Assembly: GCA_902783755.1 (NCBI GenBank)
Contig: CACZSC010000074.1
Location: 1-6,328 of the forward strand
Direction: 5' to 3'
Origin: an uncultured Ruminococcus sp.
Lineage (GTDB): Bacteria > Bacillota > Clostridia > Oscillospirales > CAG-272
DNA: 6,328 nucleotides
Shown here: in pieces, positions 1 to 6,328 of the stretch
Numbering within the stretch: position 1 is the first letter of the stretch
Layout of the letters: each line of letters opens with the position of its first letter
Program-made: the position numbers and the translations under genes
Notes under the pieces: model-generated
What the model saw: only the letters and a program-made list of their open reading frames with translations
Database searches by the model: none
Told to the model about the DNA's origin: nothing

Positions 1-660
1 CTGCCGCTGTTCATGGAGATCCTGTTCTACTTTATTTTCCATGAATTGACTCCGCAGTTCGAGATGAGATATCTTGCTCCGGGCATCGTGGTATTTGCCC
101 AGTCATTCCTTACGCTGTTCACGGGACTGCTGATATCTATTGACAGGTGCACAACTTTCCTTACCAGATTGTATGTAACGGAGACAAGGTCATATGAATT
201 CATATTCGGGTATGCTTTTGCCGTGCTACCCATAGCTCTGATACAGTCTGTTCTCTTCTTCATGGTAGGAGGCATATTCGATCCTTCCCTTTTCGGTACC
301 GGAATGATCTTCGGGATACTGCTCAGTCTGGTGACTTCCCTGTTCTTCATAGCCGTCGGTATTCTGTTCGGCTCGATATGCAACGAGAAGTCGATCGGAG
401 GGATATCATCGATCATAATCGCCGGGCAGTCGGTGCTTTCGGGAATGTGGTTCCCGGTTGAGGGACTCAATCCTACGGTGCTGACAGTTATGAAGGTACT
501 ACCGTTCAAAAATGCAACCATGCTGGTACAGAACATGGTCCTCGGCGTGAACGACATTTTTTCAGACTTCGTCCAGCCCCTGCTCATAGTCCTCGGATAC
601 ACCGTCGTGATGTTTGTACTTGCCATACTTGCATTCAGAAAAAAGATGATAGAAAAATAA
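1..660 (+). CDS. ABC-2 type transporter permease, C-terminal part (5' end outside window)
   Basis: This is the membrane-spanning subunit of an ABC exporter, of the DrrB-like ABC-2 class that exports drugs, antibiotics or lipids with a separate ATPase. The reading frame is open from base 1 to a TAA at 658-660. The ATG at 13 lies inside a hydrophobic segment and is probably not the start. Of the 219 residues visible, about five hydrophobic segments can be seen (residues about 25-46, 68-92, 100-124, 131-150 and 190-213). Family hallmarks are LAPGIV at 25-30, the charged cytoplasmic stretch SIDRCTTFLTRLY (46-58, matching the usual DRE-GFLKRL region), SGMWFP at 147-152 and the following LPF (167-169). 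The protein ends in a short basic tail, RKKMIEK. Members are often 250-280 residues, so perhaps 30-60 are missing. The partner ATPase would be expected upstream. The substrate cannot be told. Confidence 0.88.
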   Translation: MPLFMEILFYFIFHELTPQFEMRYLAPGIVVFAQSFLTLFTGLLISIDRCTTFLTRLYVTETRSYEFIFGYAFAVLPIALIQSVLFFMVGGIFDPSLFGTGMIFGILLSLVTSLFFIAVGILFGSICNEKSIGGISSIIIAGQSVLSGMWFPVEGLNPTVLTVMKVLPFKNATMLVQNMVLGVNDIFSDFVQPLLIVLGYTVVMFVLAILAFRKKMIEK

Positions 661-679
661 GAACTGACATTTTTTATGC

Positions 680-735
680 AAAAACACCGCCGTATCAGCG
701 ATCATTTCGCGATGGTACAGCGGTGTTCTTTTTTT
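680..735. terminator. Bidirectional intrinsic terminator between convergent genes
   Basis: AACACCGC (683-690) pairs with GCGGTGTT (720-727). After one mismatch the stem continues with 692-697 against 713-718, then GCGA (698-701) against TCGC (707-710), leaving a five-base loop. On the + strand it is followed by C and seven Ts (729-735), a strong terminator for the permease gene ending at 660. On the - strand the same hairpin is followed by Ts complementary to the A-run at 680-684, so it can also end the transcript leaving the carboxypeptidase gene at 745. Known intrinsic terminators have this form; termination in both directions is inferred. Confidence 0.9.
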
Positions 736-744
736 GTCATTTAC

Positions 745-1416
745 TTAGTCGTCTTCAGGCGGTGCCACATTACCGACGGGAAGCTTGTTGAGATACTCTT
801 CCAGAGTTATGCCTTTTTCAGCTATCTGTTTAGCTACTTCGACCGATCCCACATACCGGATATGCCACTGTTCGTGACCGTATCCGGTTATTGCTTCCTT
901 GCCTTCAAGGTATCTCAGGATGAAACCGTAATCGGCAAGTTTTGCATGGATCTTTGCCCAGATCTCAGGATATTCGACCATTTCCTCGTTGAGATAAACG
1001 TCAACGCCGTCTATGATGAGATAAAGATCCAGTGCCAGACCTGTCTGATGTTCTGAATATCCCGGGACGGCTACGTAACGCTTCGTATATACTTCGCCGT
1101 ATTCGACCATGAAATCATCCCATATCTCCTGCTGTTCATTTACGCTTCTGCGTGCGTTGTCAAGATCCACGTAGACGCCTTCGGATTCGAGAGCCTTCTT
1201 CAGATCAAGATAATGATCATATGCTTCCTTCTCGACTTCCACATCGCTGCCGAGGGAATTCTTCACGGTCACTGTGACAAGGTTCTTCTCCCAGTCGTCC
1301 GGCAGCTTGTTTTCCTTGTTGACGAGCACAAGATAGTCCGTCTTTTTGGCTGCTCCGCATGAAACGAGCAACAGAATAAAAAGAACGGTGGTAAGAATAC
1401 AGATTGCTTTCTTCAT
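745..1416 (-). CDS. VanY-like D-alanyl-D-alanine carboxypeptidase (peptidase M15B), lipoprotein
   Basis: This is a zinc peptidase predicted to remove the terminal D-Ala from peptidoglycan stem peptides outside the membrane. Residues are numbered from the upstream ATG at 1422. The lipobox LVSC (19-22) ends a hydrophobic signal segment, so Cys22 should be lipid-modified. The M15B motifs are complete: SxHxxGxAxD at 123-132 gives zinc ligands His125 and Asp132, and EQWH at 184-187 gives the catalytic Glu184 and ligand His187, followed by the family's IRYVG. Arg92-Ser93 and Gln97 align with the family's YRS...Q substrate-binding stretch, although the preceding SGY is replaced by NAR. I chose the ATG at 1416 because GAGG (1425-1428) lies eight bases from it but only two from the ATG at 1422. 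The gene lies just downstream of the SLH metalloprotease and is probably in its operon. Its symbol could be vanY-like, but nothing here links it to vancomycin resistance. Confidence 0.92.
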   Translation of the reverse strand: MKKAICILTTVLFILLLVSCGAAKKTDYLVLVNKENKLPDDWEKNLVTVTVKNSLGSDVEVEKEAYDHYLDLKKALESEGVYVDLDNARRSVNEQQEIWDDFMVEYGEVYTKRYVAVPGYSEHQTGLALDLYLIIDGVDVYLNEEMVEYPEIWAKIHAKLADYGFILRYLEGKEAITGYGHEQWHIRYVGSVEVAKQIAEKGITLEEYLNKLPVGNVAPPEDD

Positions 1417-1423
1417 AATCATA

Positions 1424-1429
1424 TCCTCG
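1424..1429 (-). promoter_or_regulatory. Ribosome binding site of the D,D-carboxypeptidase gene
   Basis: On the - strand the sequence reads CGAGGA, a partial match to AGGAGG. The GAGG core is two bases from the ATG at 1422 and eight from the ATG at 1416. The normal spacing therefore favours 1416 as the start, giving a signal peptide that begins MKKAIC. Confidence 0.7.
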
Positions 1430-1451
1430 CTTTTATGATATATATTTTTTA

Positions 1452-4400
1452 TTAAGGTAATGTAAGGGTCACTGATGCTCCGTTCATGTCGGCACTGTTG
1501 ACTGTCAGTATCATCGCCTCGGAACCGTCATCCCAGTACAAGGTTACTGTATCGCCAGTCTGGAAAAGGTCGCTGTCTTTTGCATTTCCGTTTTTGGTGT
1601 CATAATGCTTAGAAGCATTCCGGTACAGGCTGATCTGATTCTCTCCCTTGAACTGAGCGCCGGGAATAAAAGCAGACAGTACTTCGTAAATACTTGTGGG
1701 AAGTTCGTTCGATATATGATATACAACGATGCCCGGTATGGAGAACAGACCGTCATCATATGTCTTCATTGTATTCGGGCCGACGGGAGTATACAGAGAG
1801 ATCATGAACGATTCACCGTAGATATCTTCATCAGCATCCTTAGTGATCATTATGACGTCTCCGGTCTCCTCCAGAGGACCTATATGCATGTCTTCCACTT
1901 CGTAATAATGGAGGATCGTCGGATCCGCCCATGAGAGAAGTATCCTTGAATAGGAAGTCATGCTGCCGGTATTGCTGTCCATCATCTCAGTCCCGCCGAT
2001 GAGATTTTTGGCATGGTCAGTCCAATAATAATCATCAAGGCCGAGTGCGTGCCCGGTCTCATGTATAAGACACTGGCAGTTTGCGTAGACTCCGTCGTCA
2101 TTAAGCAGAAAATCATAAACGCTCAGATCGAAGAAATCAAGACCGATCCAGACTAACTGAGAACTGCGGATAGTATAATTCTCAAAGACATAGTCTTTAA
2201 AAGGCAGGTTGTAAGCCCAGATATAGCTTGCGTAATCATACATGTTCTCAGGAAGGAGATAGACGAAATACACGCAGTCGAGATCTCCGTCCCCGTCGTT
2301 GTCATACAGGCTGTAGTCTATTTCATCATCGAAATAATCCAGCGCATCATTCGCTATCGTGTACACATCTTTGTAATCAACAATATCTTCAACATTATAA
2401 TCCGTCGTATAGATGTCACAGATATCAGCTTTCAAACGAAGCTTTCCATAGGATATCAGCTCGTAGTATTCCCGCAGAGAATACCATCCGGTCGCACCTG
2501 TGGTGTCATTGTAGCATATGTCGAGATAATCATTGAGATCATCCAGATGAGGGCTTGTGTATTCAAAATCTCGGAAAGCGACCGGAATAACAAGGACTCT
2601 CGTCTCTTCACCGTCGCCGGATATCGAAGGAAGCGACGGAGTAACGTAATATGCGGGGTCAAGATCTTTAAATCTGGCAAATCCCGCGGTCTGTTCAGGA
2701 TCATATCTGACAGATTCGAATACCCGTAGATCTAACGTACCGATTTCATCACCGGAAACAAATGCCGTGATCTCATATTCTCCGGGCGTGTCCGGATCAT
2801 ATCCGTCATATTCATATCTGAGATCAGGATCGCCGTAGATGTAGAGTATCTCATCCGTATAGCTGTCAATAACGATTATGTCAGAAAGAATGTCATCAAT
2901 ATCAGTCCCGACCGGCACGGCTTTTCCCGATGGATATAGTTCCGGGTAATATTTGATATCTGTTGTTGATACCGGCAGTACAACGATATTGCCCTCTCGG
3001 TCTGTTGAAGCGATAACAAGCCCCATGTTGACATTTATGCCGGGATTATCCAGAAGATAGCTTCTGAGTTCATCCGAAGCATGATCCATAATGAAAAGTC
3101 TTGTATCACCGTTTATATCGGTGAGAATGTAACTTCCGTCCGGTTGTTCAGTTACCGACATGTTCACCATTTCAAAAGCGAACACTCCGAAATTCAGAGC
3201 ATAATCGACGTACCTGAAATTACTGCACGCTTTAAGAGGTTCAAAATCTGCTTTGTACGGCTTCACGACTTCCACGTCAAGAATATACGGCAGAAACTCG
3301 TTTCCTGTCTCGGTAACCTTGCAGACAGCGGTGTAAACTTTTCCTTCCTCGACACTCTGGGCAACTTTGGATACGTCCATCGGAATGGCGCTGTGATTAT
3401 CTTTGTTGTCGCTTACGTATGCAGTCTCCCCGTCAAATGACAGCACGTTCAGACCGGAAAGGTGGAAATATCCCTGTCCAACGTATTCTTCAGGTGAAGT
3501 ATATATATCAAACGGAGTGCAGGTAGCAACTATGTCAGGGAAAGCAAGTGTGTTTTCTCCAAAACCGGTGATAACGATCTCACCATCTACCTCCTGAGTG
3601 TAATAATCTGAATCTGTGAAACAGTTAAAGCTTATCTTTTCAATCACTCCGTTTGAAACAGTCAGCTCAAGTTTGAGGATTTCGTCGTATTCATTATAGT
3701 TTGGCACGATAGTTGCCGCGGCTTCCAAGCGATGATCAGGCAGCATGGAGTATACGCCGTCCTCTATTTCTTCGAACCACTCAGGTTCTACATTGAGTGA
3801 CAGCCCATGCAGCGAATAAGTCTTTTTCAGGTAATTGCCATCAAAAGTGGTTATAACAAGGTTTTCCCAGAAATCCCCTTCTATGTTCTCGGCATATCTG
3901 TCGTTGTGGAAATCAAACATAAAAGCGGTCATGTCTCCGGTAGACAGGTCGGTTTCAACTAGTTCCAGCGGGCCGTCGAGATATGAAGTCGAAGTGAGAG
4001 ACTGAAGATGTTTATTATTGAAATATATCTCTTCTGTAATCTCTAAAGTCAGATTCTTCCTGTTTTCTGCAAAATGCTCCAGCGCTTCTTTCAGCCCCGG
4101 TTCGGGCAGAGGTTCTGGTTCTTCTTCCGGTTCAGGTTCCGGAGGTTCTGTATCAGGTATGACAGGCCAGGGAGTATAATGCTCATCTTCTACGGGTTCA
4201 GTCTCATCATCTGCAGGTTGTTCATCATCAACGTTGTCTGTATCAGGCTGAGCGGAAGAATCAGTCATTACATATGCGGTGGAGCCAAGCAGTGTCCTGC
4301 ATCCGGAATCTAGAAGAAGGACAGTGCCGTCAGGTCCGATATTCCCTACGCATAAAACTGTAAGATCGGAATCTTTTATGACAACTCCGCTGCAGTTGAC

Positions 4401-5075
4401 GATAACTGAACCGCTGAGTCCCGAATAGACTCCCGGTTCGCTTATGATGGTGGCGAAAGCGTTATAAAACACCTGACACATCTCTTCACGGCTTATTTCC
4501 GCCCCGGGCTTCAGAGCTCCGCCGGCACCGTTGACGTATCCGGCTTTTATCATGGCGGAAACAGGCCCTTTTGCCCAGTCAGACACATCTGTCCCGTCGC
4601 TGAAATCATTCAGCACGGATACGTCACCGTCAGTGAGTCCCAGGGCTCTCGCGATCACCGTAAAGAACTGTTCCCTCGTAACCGTGTTCTCAGGCTTGAT
4701 AAGACCTCCGCCGAATCCCTTCAGCCATCCTGAACCGACTGCTGATGCGATTTCACCGTAGTACCACGCGCCAGGCTCAACATCAGAGAAGCCGGACATA
4801 TCAACTTCCGCGCTCTTGCCGAAGACACGGTTCATAACTGCGGCAAGCTCGCTTCTTTTAAGCGGAGATCCGGGTCTGATAAGTCCGTTGGCGTCTCCTT
4901 TTATTATTCCGTTTTCCAGAGCTGCTTCAACAGCCGGGCGCGACCAGCCTTCCGGTATGTCAGCCGGAAGTTCTCTGTCAGCGGCAAATGAAGGAATGAT
5001 TGATGAAAACAGCACGGCGCACAACCCGAGTGCGACGATTATCAACAGTTTTCTGTGTTTGCATCTTGTGCTCAT
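1452..5075 (-). CDS. Secreted SLH-domain M6-like metalloprotease (1207 aa)
   Basis: This is a predicted zinc protease held on the cell wall by SLH domains. In order: a signal peptide with a basic start and hydrophobic core, likely cut after SFA (29-31); three SLH domains at about 38-85, 95-147 and 157-210, each with a TRAE-like motif (KRSE 73-76, TREQ 133-136, SREE 195-198); a small cysteine-containing beta-rich patch (216-265); an acidic Pro/Glu linker (about 275-327); an unassigned region (328-710); a probable Ig-like domain (about 711-788, with PGEYEIT); and an M6-like peptidase domain (about 800-1125). The active site HETGH-LG-DD fits HExxHxxGxxD: His1005, Glu1006, His1009, Asp1015. LREYYELISYGKL (867-879), a calcium-loop-like DNDGDGDLD (925-933) and MMD (1031-1033, likely Met-turn) support M6, the immune inhibitor A group. 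Start ATG follows GAGGT by five bases. Substrate is unknown; the catalytic set looks intact. Confidence 0.9.
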   Translation of the reverse strand: MSTRCKHRKLLIIVALGLCAVLFSSIIPSFAADRELPADIPEGWSRPAVEAALENGIIKGDANGLIRPGSPLKRSELAAVMNRVFGKSAEVDMSGFSDVEPGAWYYGEIASAVGSGWLKGFGGGLIKPENTVTREQFFTVIARALGLTDGDVSVLNDFSDGTDVSDWAKGPVSAMIKAGYVNGAGGALKPGAEISREEMCQVFYNAFATIISEPGVYSGLSGSVIVNCSGVVIKDSDLTVLCVGNIGPDGTVLLLDSGCRTLLGSTAYVMTDSSAQPDTDNVDDEQPADDETEPVEDEHYTPWPVIPDTEPPEPEPEEEPEPLPEPGLKEALEHFAENRKNLTLEITEEIYFNNKHLQSLTSTSYLDGPLELVETDLSTGDMTAFMFDFHNDRYAENIEGDFWENLVITTFDGNYLKKTYSLHGLSLNVEPEWFEEIEDGVYSMLPDHRLEAAATIVPNYNEYDEILKLELTVSNGVIEKISFNCFTDSDYYTQEVDGEIVITGFGENTLAFPDIVATCTPFDIYTSPEEYVGQGYFHLSGLNVLSFDGETAYVSDNKDNHSAIPMDVSKVAQSVEEGKVYTAVCKVTETGNEFLPYILDVEVVKPYKADFEPLKACSNFRYVDYALNFGVFAFEMVNMSVTEQPDGSYILTDINGDTRLFIMDHASDELRSYLLDNPGINVNMGLVIASTDREGNIVVLPVSTTDIKYYPELYPSGKAVPVGTDIDDILSDIIVIDSYTDEILYIYGDPDLRYEYDGYDPDTPGEYEITAFVSGDEIGTLDLRVFESVRYDPEQTAGFARFKDLDPAYYVTPSLPSISGDGEETRVLVIPVAFRDFEYTSPHLDDLNDYLDICYNDTTGATGWYSLREYYELISYGKLRLKADICDIYTTDYNVEDIVDYKDVYTIANDALDYFDDEIDYSLYDNDGDGDLDCVYFVYLLPENMYDYASYIWAYNLPFKDYVFENYTIRSSQLVWIGLDFFDLSVYDFLLNDDGVYANCQCLIHETGHALGLDDYYWTDHAKNLIGGTEMMDSNTGSMTSYSRILLSWADPTILHYYEVEDMHIGPLEETGDVIMITKDADEDIYGESFMISLYTPVGPNTMKTYDDGLFSIPGIVVYHISNELPTSIYEVLSAFIPGAQFKGENQISLYRNASKHYDTKNGNAKDSDLFQTGDTVTLYWDDGSEAMILTVNSADMNGASVTLTLP
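4095..4148 (-). repeat. Degenerate Pro-Glu codon repeat in the wall-spanning linker
   Basis: Residues 310-327 of the metalloprotease are almost only Pro and Glu, alternating as PEPE and EEPEP. In the DNA this appears as recurring GGTTC/GGTTCT/GGTTCC units on the + strand. Such linkers are common between wall-binding and catalytic domains and usually act as extended spacers. Near-identical short units make length change by replication slippage plausible; that is inference. Confidence 0.65.
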
Positions 5076-5080
5076 CAGTG

Positions 5081-5085
5081 ACCTC
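5081..5085 (-). promoter_or_regulatory. Ribosome binding site of the SLH metalloprotease gene
   Basis: The - strand reads GAGGT, then five bases (CACTG), then the ATG at 5075. This spacing supports the chosen start, which is also the one that gives a complete signal peptide. Confidence 0.75.
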
Positions 5086-5109
5086 GTTTTAAAATATCTA
5101 ATCTATATA

Positions 5110-5138
5110 AGTATATACAAAAGTCATTTATCAGTCAA
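5110..5138 (-). promoter_or_regulatory. SigA-type promoter of the metalloprotease-carboxypeptidase unit
   Basis: On the - strand a -35 box TTGACT (5138-5133) is followed after exactly 17 bases by a -10 box TATACT (5115-5110). Each box differs from the SigA consensus (TTGACA, TATAAT) at one position. The start of transcription is expected near 5103, giving a leader of about 28 bases that contains the ribosome binding site and little else. The promoter lies directly after the glmS terminator, so it should drive the protease and the carboxypeptidase gene behind it. Confidence 0.8.
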
Positions 5139-5142
5139 CTGA
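5131..5142. repeat. Short perfect inverted repeat over the -35 box
   Basis: The arms TCAGT (5131-5135) and ACTGA (5138-5142) are perfect inverted copies separated by two bases, and they cover the -35 hexamer of the protease promoter. A repressor operator is possible, but five-base arms occur by chance often enough that this is only a candidate. Confidence 0.3.
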
Positions 5143-5177
5143 AAAAAGGGCTTTGACGCCAAAAACGTCTCGGCCCT
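5142..5177 (-). terminator. Intrinsic terminator of glmS
   Basis: Read on the - strand, AGGGC (5177-5173) pairs with GCCCT (5151-5147). Inside it GACG (5169-5166) pairs with CGTC (5158-5155), with short internal bulges and a T-rich loop. Six Ts follow (5147-5142, the first lying in the stem). It starts 19 bases after the glmS stop codon, as expected for the end of that transcript. Confidence 0.85.
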
Positions 5178-5196
5178 GTTGCGTTGTTATTTTGTG

Positions 5197-6327
5197 TTAT
5201 TCCACTGTAACGGATTTTGCAAGGTTCCTCGGTTTGTCCACGTCGAATCCGCGTGCCACTCCGAGGTAATATCCCAGAAGTTGCATCGGTACGACATCAA
5301 GACTGCCTATGAAATGCTCGTCGATATCGGGAACGAATTCGGCAAGATCCACGGACTTCTCTATACCGCTGTTGCTCTCCTGGGTGATCCCCATGAGGAA
5401 AGCTCCGCGTGACTTGCATTCCACAAGATTTGACAGTGTCTTTTCATATATCGACGACTGTGTCAGGATACCTATGACAAGTGTTCCTTCCTCAACAAGG
5501 CTTATGGTTCCGTGCTTGAGTTCGGCAGCCGCATATGCTTCTGAATGGATGTATGACACTTCCTTCATCTTGAGACTTCCCTCAAGAGCCATGGCGTAGT
5601 CTAATCCTCTTCCGATGAAGAAAACATCATGGGCGTTCGCGTACTTTGCAGCAAAATACTGGATCCTGTCTTTTTTTGCAAGTATATCTTCGATCTTCCC
5701 GGGAATAGTGAGCATTTCGGAGATGTATCTCCGGTAATCCTCTTCACCGATATATCCCCTGACCTTTCCGAACTGGACCGACAGCAGGTATCCGGCTATG
5801 AGCTGGGCTGCGTAGGCCTTCGTCGTCGCTACTGCGATCTCAGGTCCTGCAAGCGTGTAAAGCACCCTGTCAGCTTCCCTGGCGATGCTTGAGCCTACGA
5901 CGTTTACTATACCGAGAGTCTTCACTCCCTGCCTTTTGGCTTCTCTGAGAGCTGCCAGGCTGTCCGCCGTCTCTCCCGACTGGGATATTACTATAACAAG
6001 CTCGTTCTTCTCAAGGATAGGATTTCTGTATCTGAATTCAGATGCATATTCGACTCTCACCGGCAGCCTTGCAAGATCTTCCATGACGTACTGGAAGTTT
6101 ATGCCGACGTGATAGGCGGAACCGCAGGCCACCACCGTGATCCTTGATATGCCCTTTATATATTCCTCGTCTATCCCTATGTGTGAAAGATCTATGTACT
6201 TACTTTCTTCTCCCTTTATGACGGAATTGAGCGTGTCACGGACGACCCTTGGCTCTTCATGGATCTCTTTGATCATGAAATGCTCGTAACCGCCTTTTTC
6301 AGCGGCGTCCGCGTTCCAGGTTATCTG
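5197..6327 (-). CDS. glmS: Glutamine--fructose-6-phosphate aminotransferase (isomerizing), C-terminal part
   Basis: GlmS converts fructose-6-phosphate and glutamine to glucosamine-6-phosphate in the cytoplasm, the entry step to UDP-GlcNAc, peptidoglycan and teichoic acid precursors. The frame stays open to the window edge, so the Met at 6276 is internal. Before it the frame encodes ITWNADAAEKGGYEHF, a well-known GlmS segment. The visible 376 residues (of about 610 in the family) hold the end of the interdomain region and both SIS sugar-phosphate domains; the N-terminal glutaminase domain is outside. Numbered from the first visible residue: ACGSAYH at 67-73, SQSGETADS at 115-123, EAYAAAELKHG at 263-273 and the C-terminal NLAKSVTVE. 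Spacing back from the C-terminus matches E. coli catalytic residues: Lys253 (K485), Glu256 (E488), His272 (H504) and Lys371 (K603), so the isomerase half looks intact. Any glmS ribozyme leader would lie outside the window. Confidence 0.97.
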   Translation of the reverse strand, partial: QITWNADAAEKGGYEHFMIKEIHEEPRVVRDTLNSVIKGEESKYIDLSHIGIDEEYIKGISRITVVACGSAYHVGINFQYVMEDLARLPVRVEYASEFRYRNPILEKNELVIVISQSGETADSLAALREAKRQGVKTLGIVNVVGSSIAREADRVLYTLAGPEIAVATTKAYAAQLIAGYLLSVQFGKVRGYIGEEDYRRYISEMLTIPGKIEDILAKKDRIQYFAAKYANAHDVFFIGRGLDYAMALEGSLKMKEVSYIHSEAYAAAELKHGTISLVEEGTLVIGILTQSSIYEKTLSNLVECKSRGAFLMGITQESNSGIEKSVDLAEFVPDIDEHFIGSLDVVPMQLLGYYLGVARGFDVDKPRNLAKSVTVE

Positions 6328-6328
6328 C

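Noticed and set aside
27..626. Long open frame on the - strand opposite the permease (199 codons)
   Set aside because: It lies wholly inside the permease, whose frame shows family motifs and membrane segments. The antisense product has no recognisable features, and no ribosome binding site stands out.
676..1056. Open frame on the + strand starting just after the permease
   Set aside because: It starts inside the terminator hairpin region and runs opposite the carboxypeptidase, covering its catalytic motifs in antisense. It is best explained as a shadow.
1423..1451. AT-rich gap before the carboxypeptidase as a separate promoter
   Set aside because: TATATAT-like sequence is present, but there is no -35 box at a proper distance within the gap. 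The AT-richness is typical of a leader with a ribosome binding site.
5013..5075. Lipobox-like LGLC (residues 16-19) in the metalloprotease signal peptide
   Set aside because: Leu before the Cys does not fit the usual Ala/Gly/Ser, and the hydrophobic core continues beyond it to a good signal peptidase I site at SFA (29-31).
4816..5142. Open frame on the + strand opposite the SLH region and promoter
   Set aside because: It is antisense to the signal peptide and first SLH domains, and runs through the promoter and into the terminator tail of the other strand. The product looks like a coding shadow.
6274..6276. Met codon at 6276 as the glmS start
   Set aside because: The frame continues upstream to the window edge with the conserved GlmS segment EKGGYEHF, so this Met is internal and the gene is cut by the window.

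Overview
The window reads as chromosomal DNA from a Gram-positive (monoderm) anaerobe of the Bacillota, probably class Clostridia. Three things point that way: a surface protein with three S-layer homology (SLH) domains, a VanY-type D,D-carboxypeptidase that is itself a lipoprotein, and a SigA-type promoter with clear GAGG-type ribosome binding sites. Base composition looks moderate (roughly mid-40s to 50% GC, judged by eye). I cannot name a genus from the sequence alone.

Layout from left to right. The 3' part of an ABC-2 type export permease gene enters on the + strand and stops at 660; its 5' end lies outside the window. A long hairpin with U-tracts on both sides (about 680-735) ends it, and also ends the genes converging from the right. 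Everything else is on the - strand. In order of transcription (right to left) these are: the C-terminal 376 residues of glmS (glucosamine-6-phosphate synthase, 5' end outside the window), a glmS terminator (5142-5177), a near-consensus promoter (5110-5138), a 1207-residue secreted SLH/M6-like metalloprotease (1452-5075) and, 35 bases further on, a VanY-like D,D-carboxypeptidase lipoprotein (745-1416).

How the genes may work together. The protease and the carboxypeptidase are very probably one transcript: the gap is short and contains neither a hairpin nor a convincing promoter. Both products are exported and act at the cell wall, one anchored non-covalently through SLH domains, the other through a lipid in the membrane. 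GlmS makes glucosamine-6-phosphate, the first dedicated step toward peptidoglycan amino sugars, so the right-hand two thirds of the window has a cell-envelope theme. The glmS terminator and the separate promoter argue that glmS and the protease pair are independent units. The permease is probably unrelated, being convergent and separated by a terminator.

There is no gene-free stretch longer than about 125 bases. I see no tRNA, rRNA, CRISPR array, insertion sequence or phage attachment site. The least familiar part is the roughly 460-residue middle section of the metalloprotease, which I could not assign to a family with confidence.
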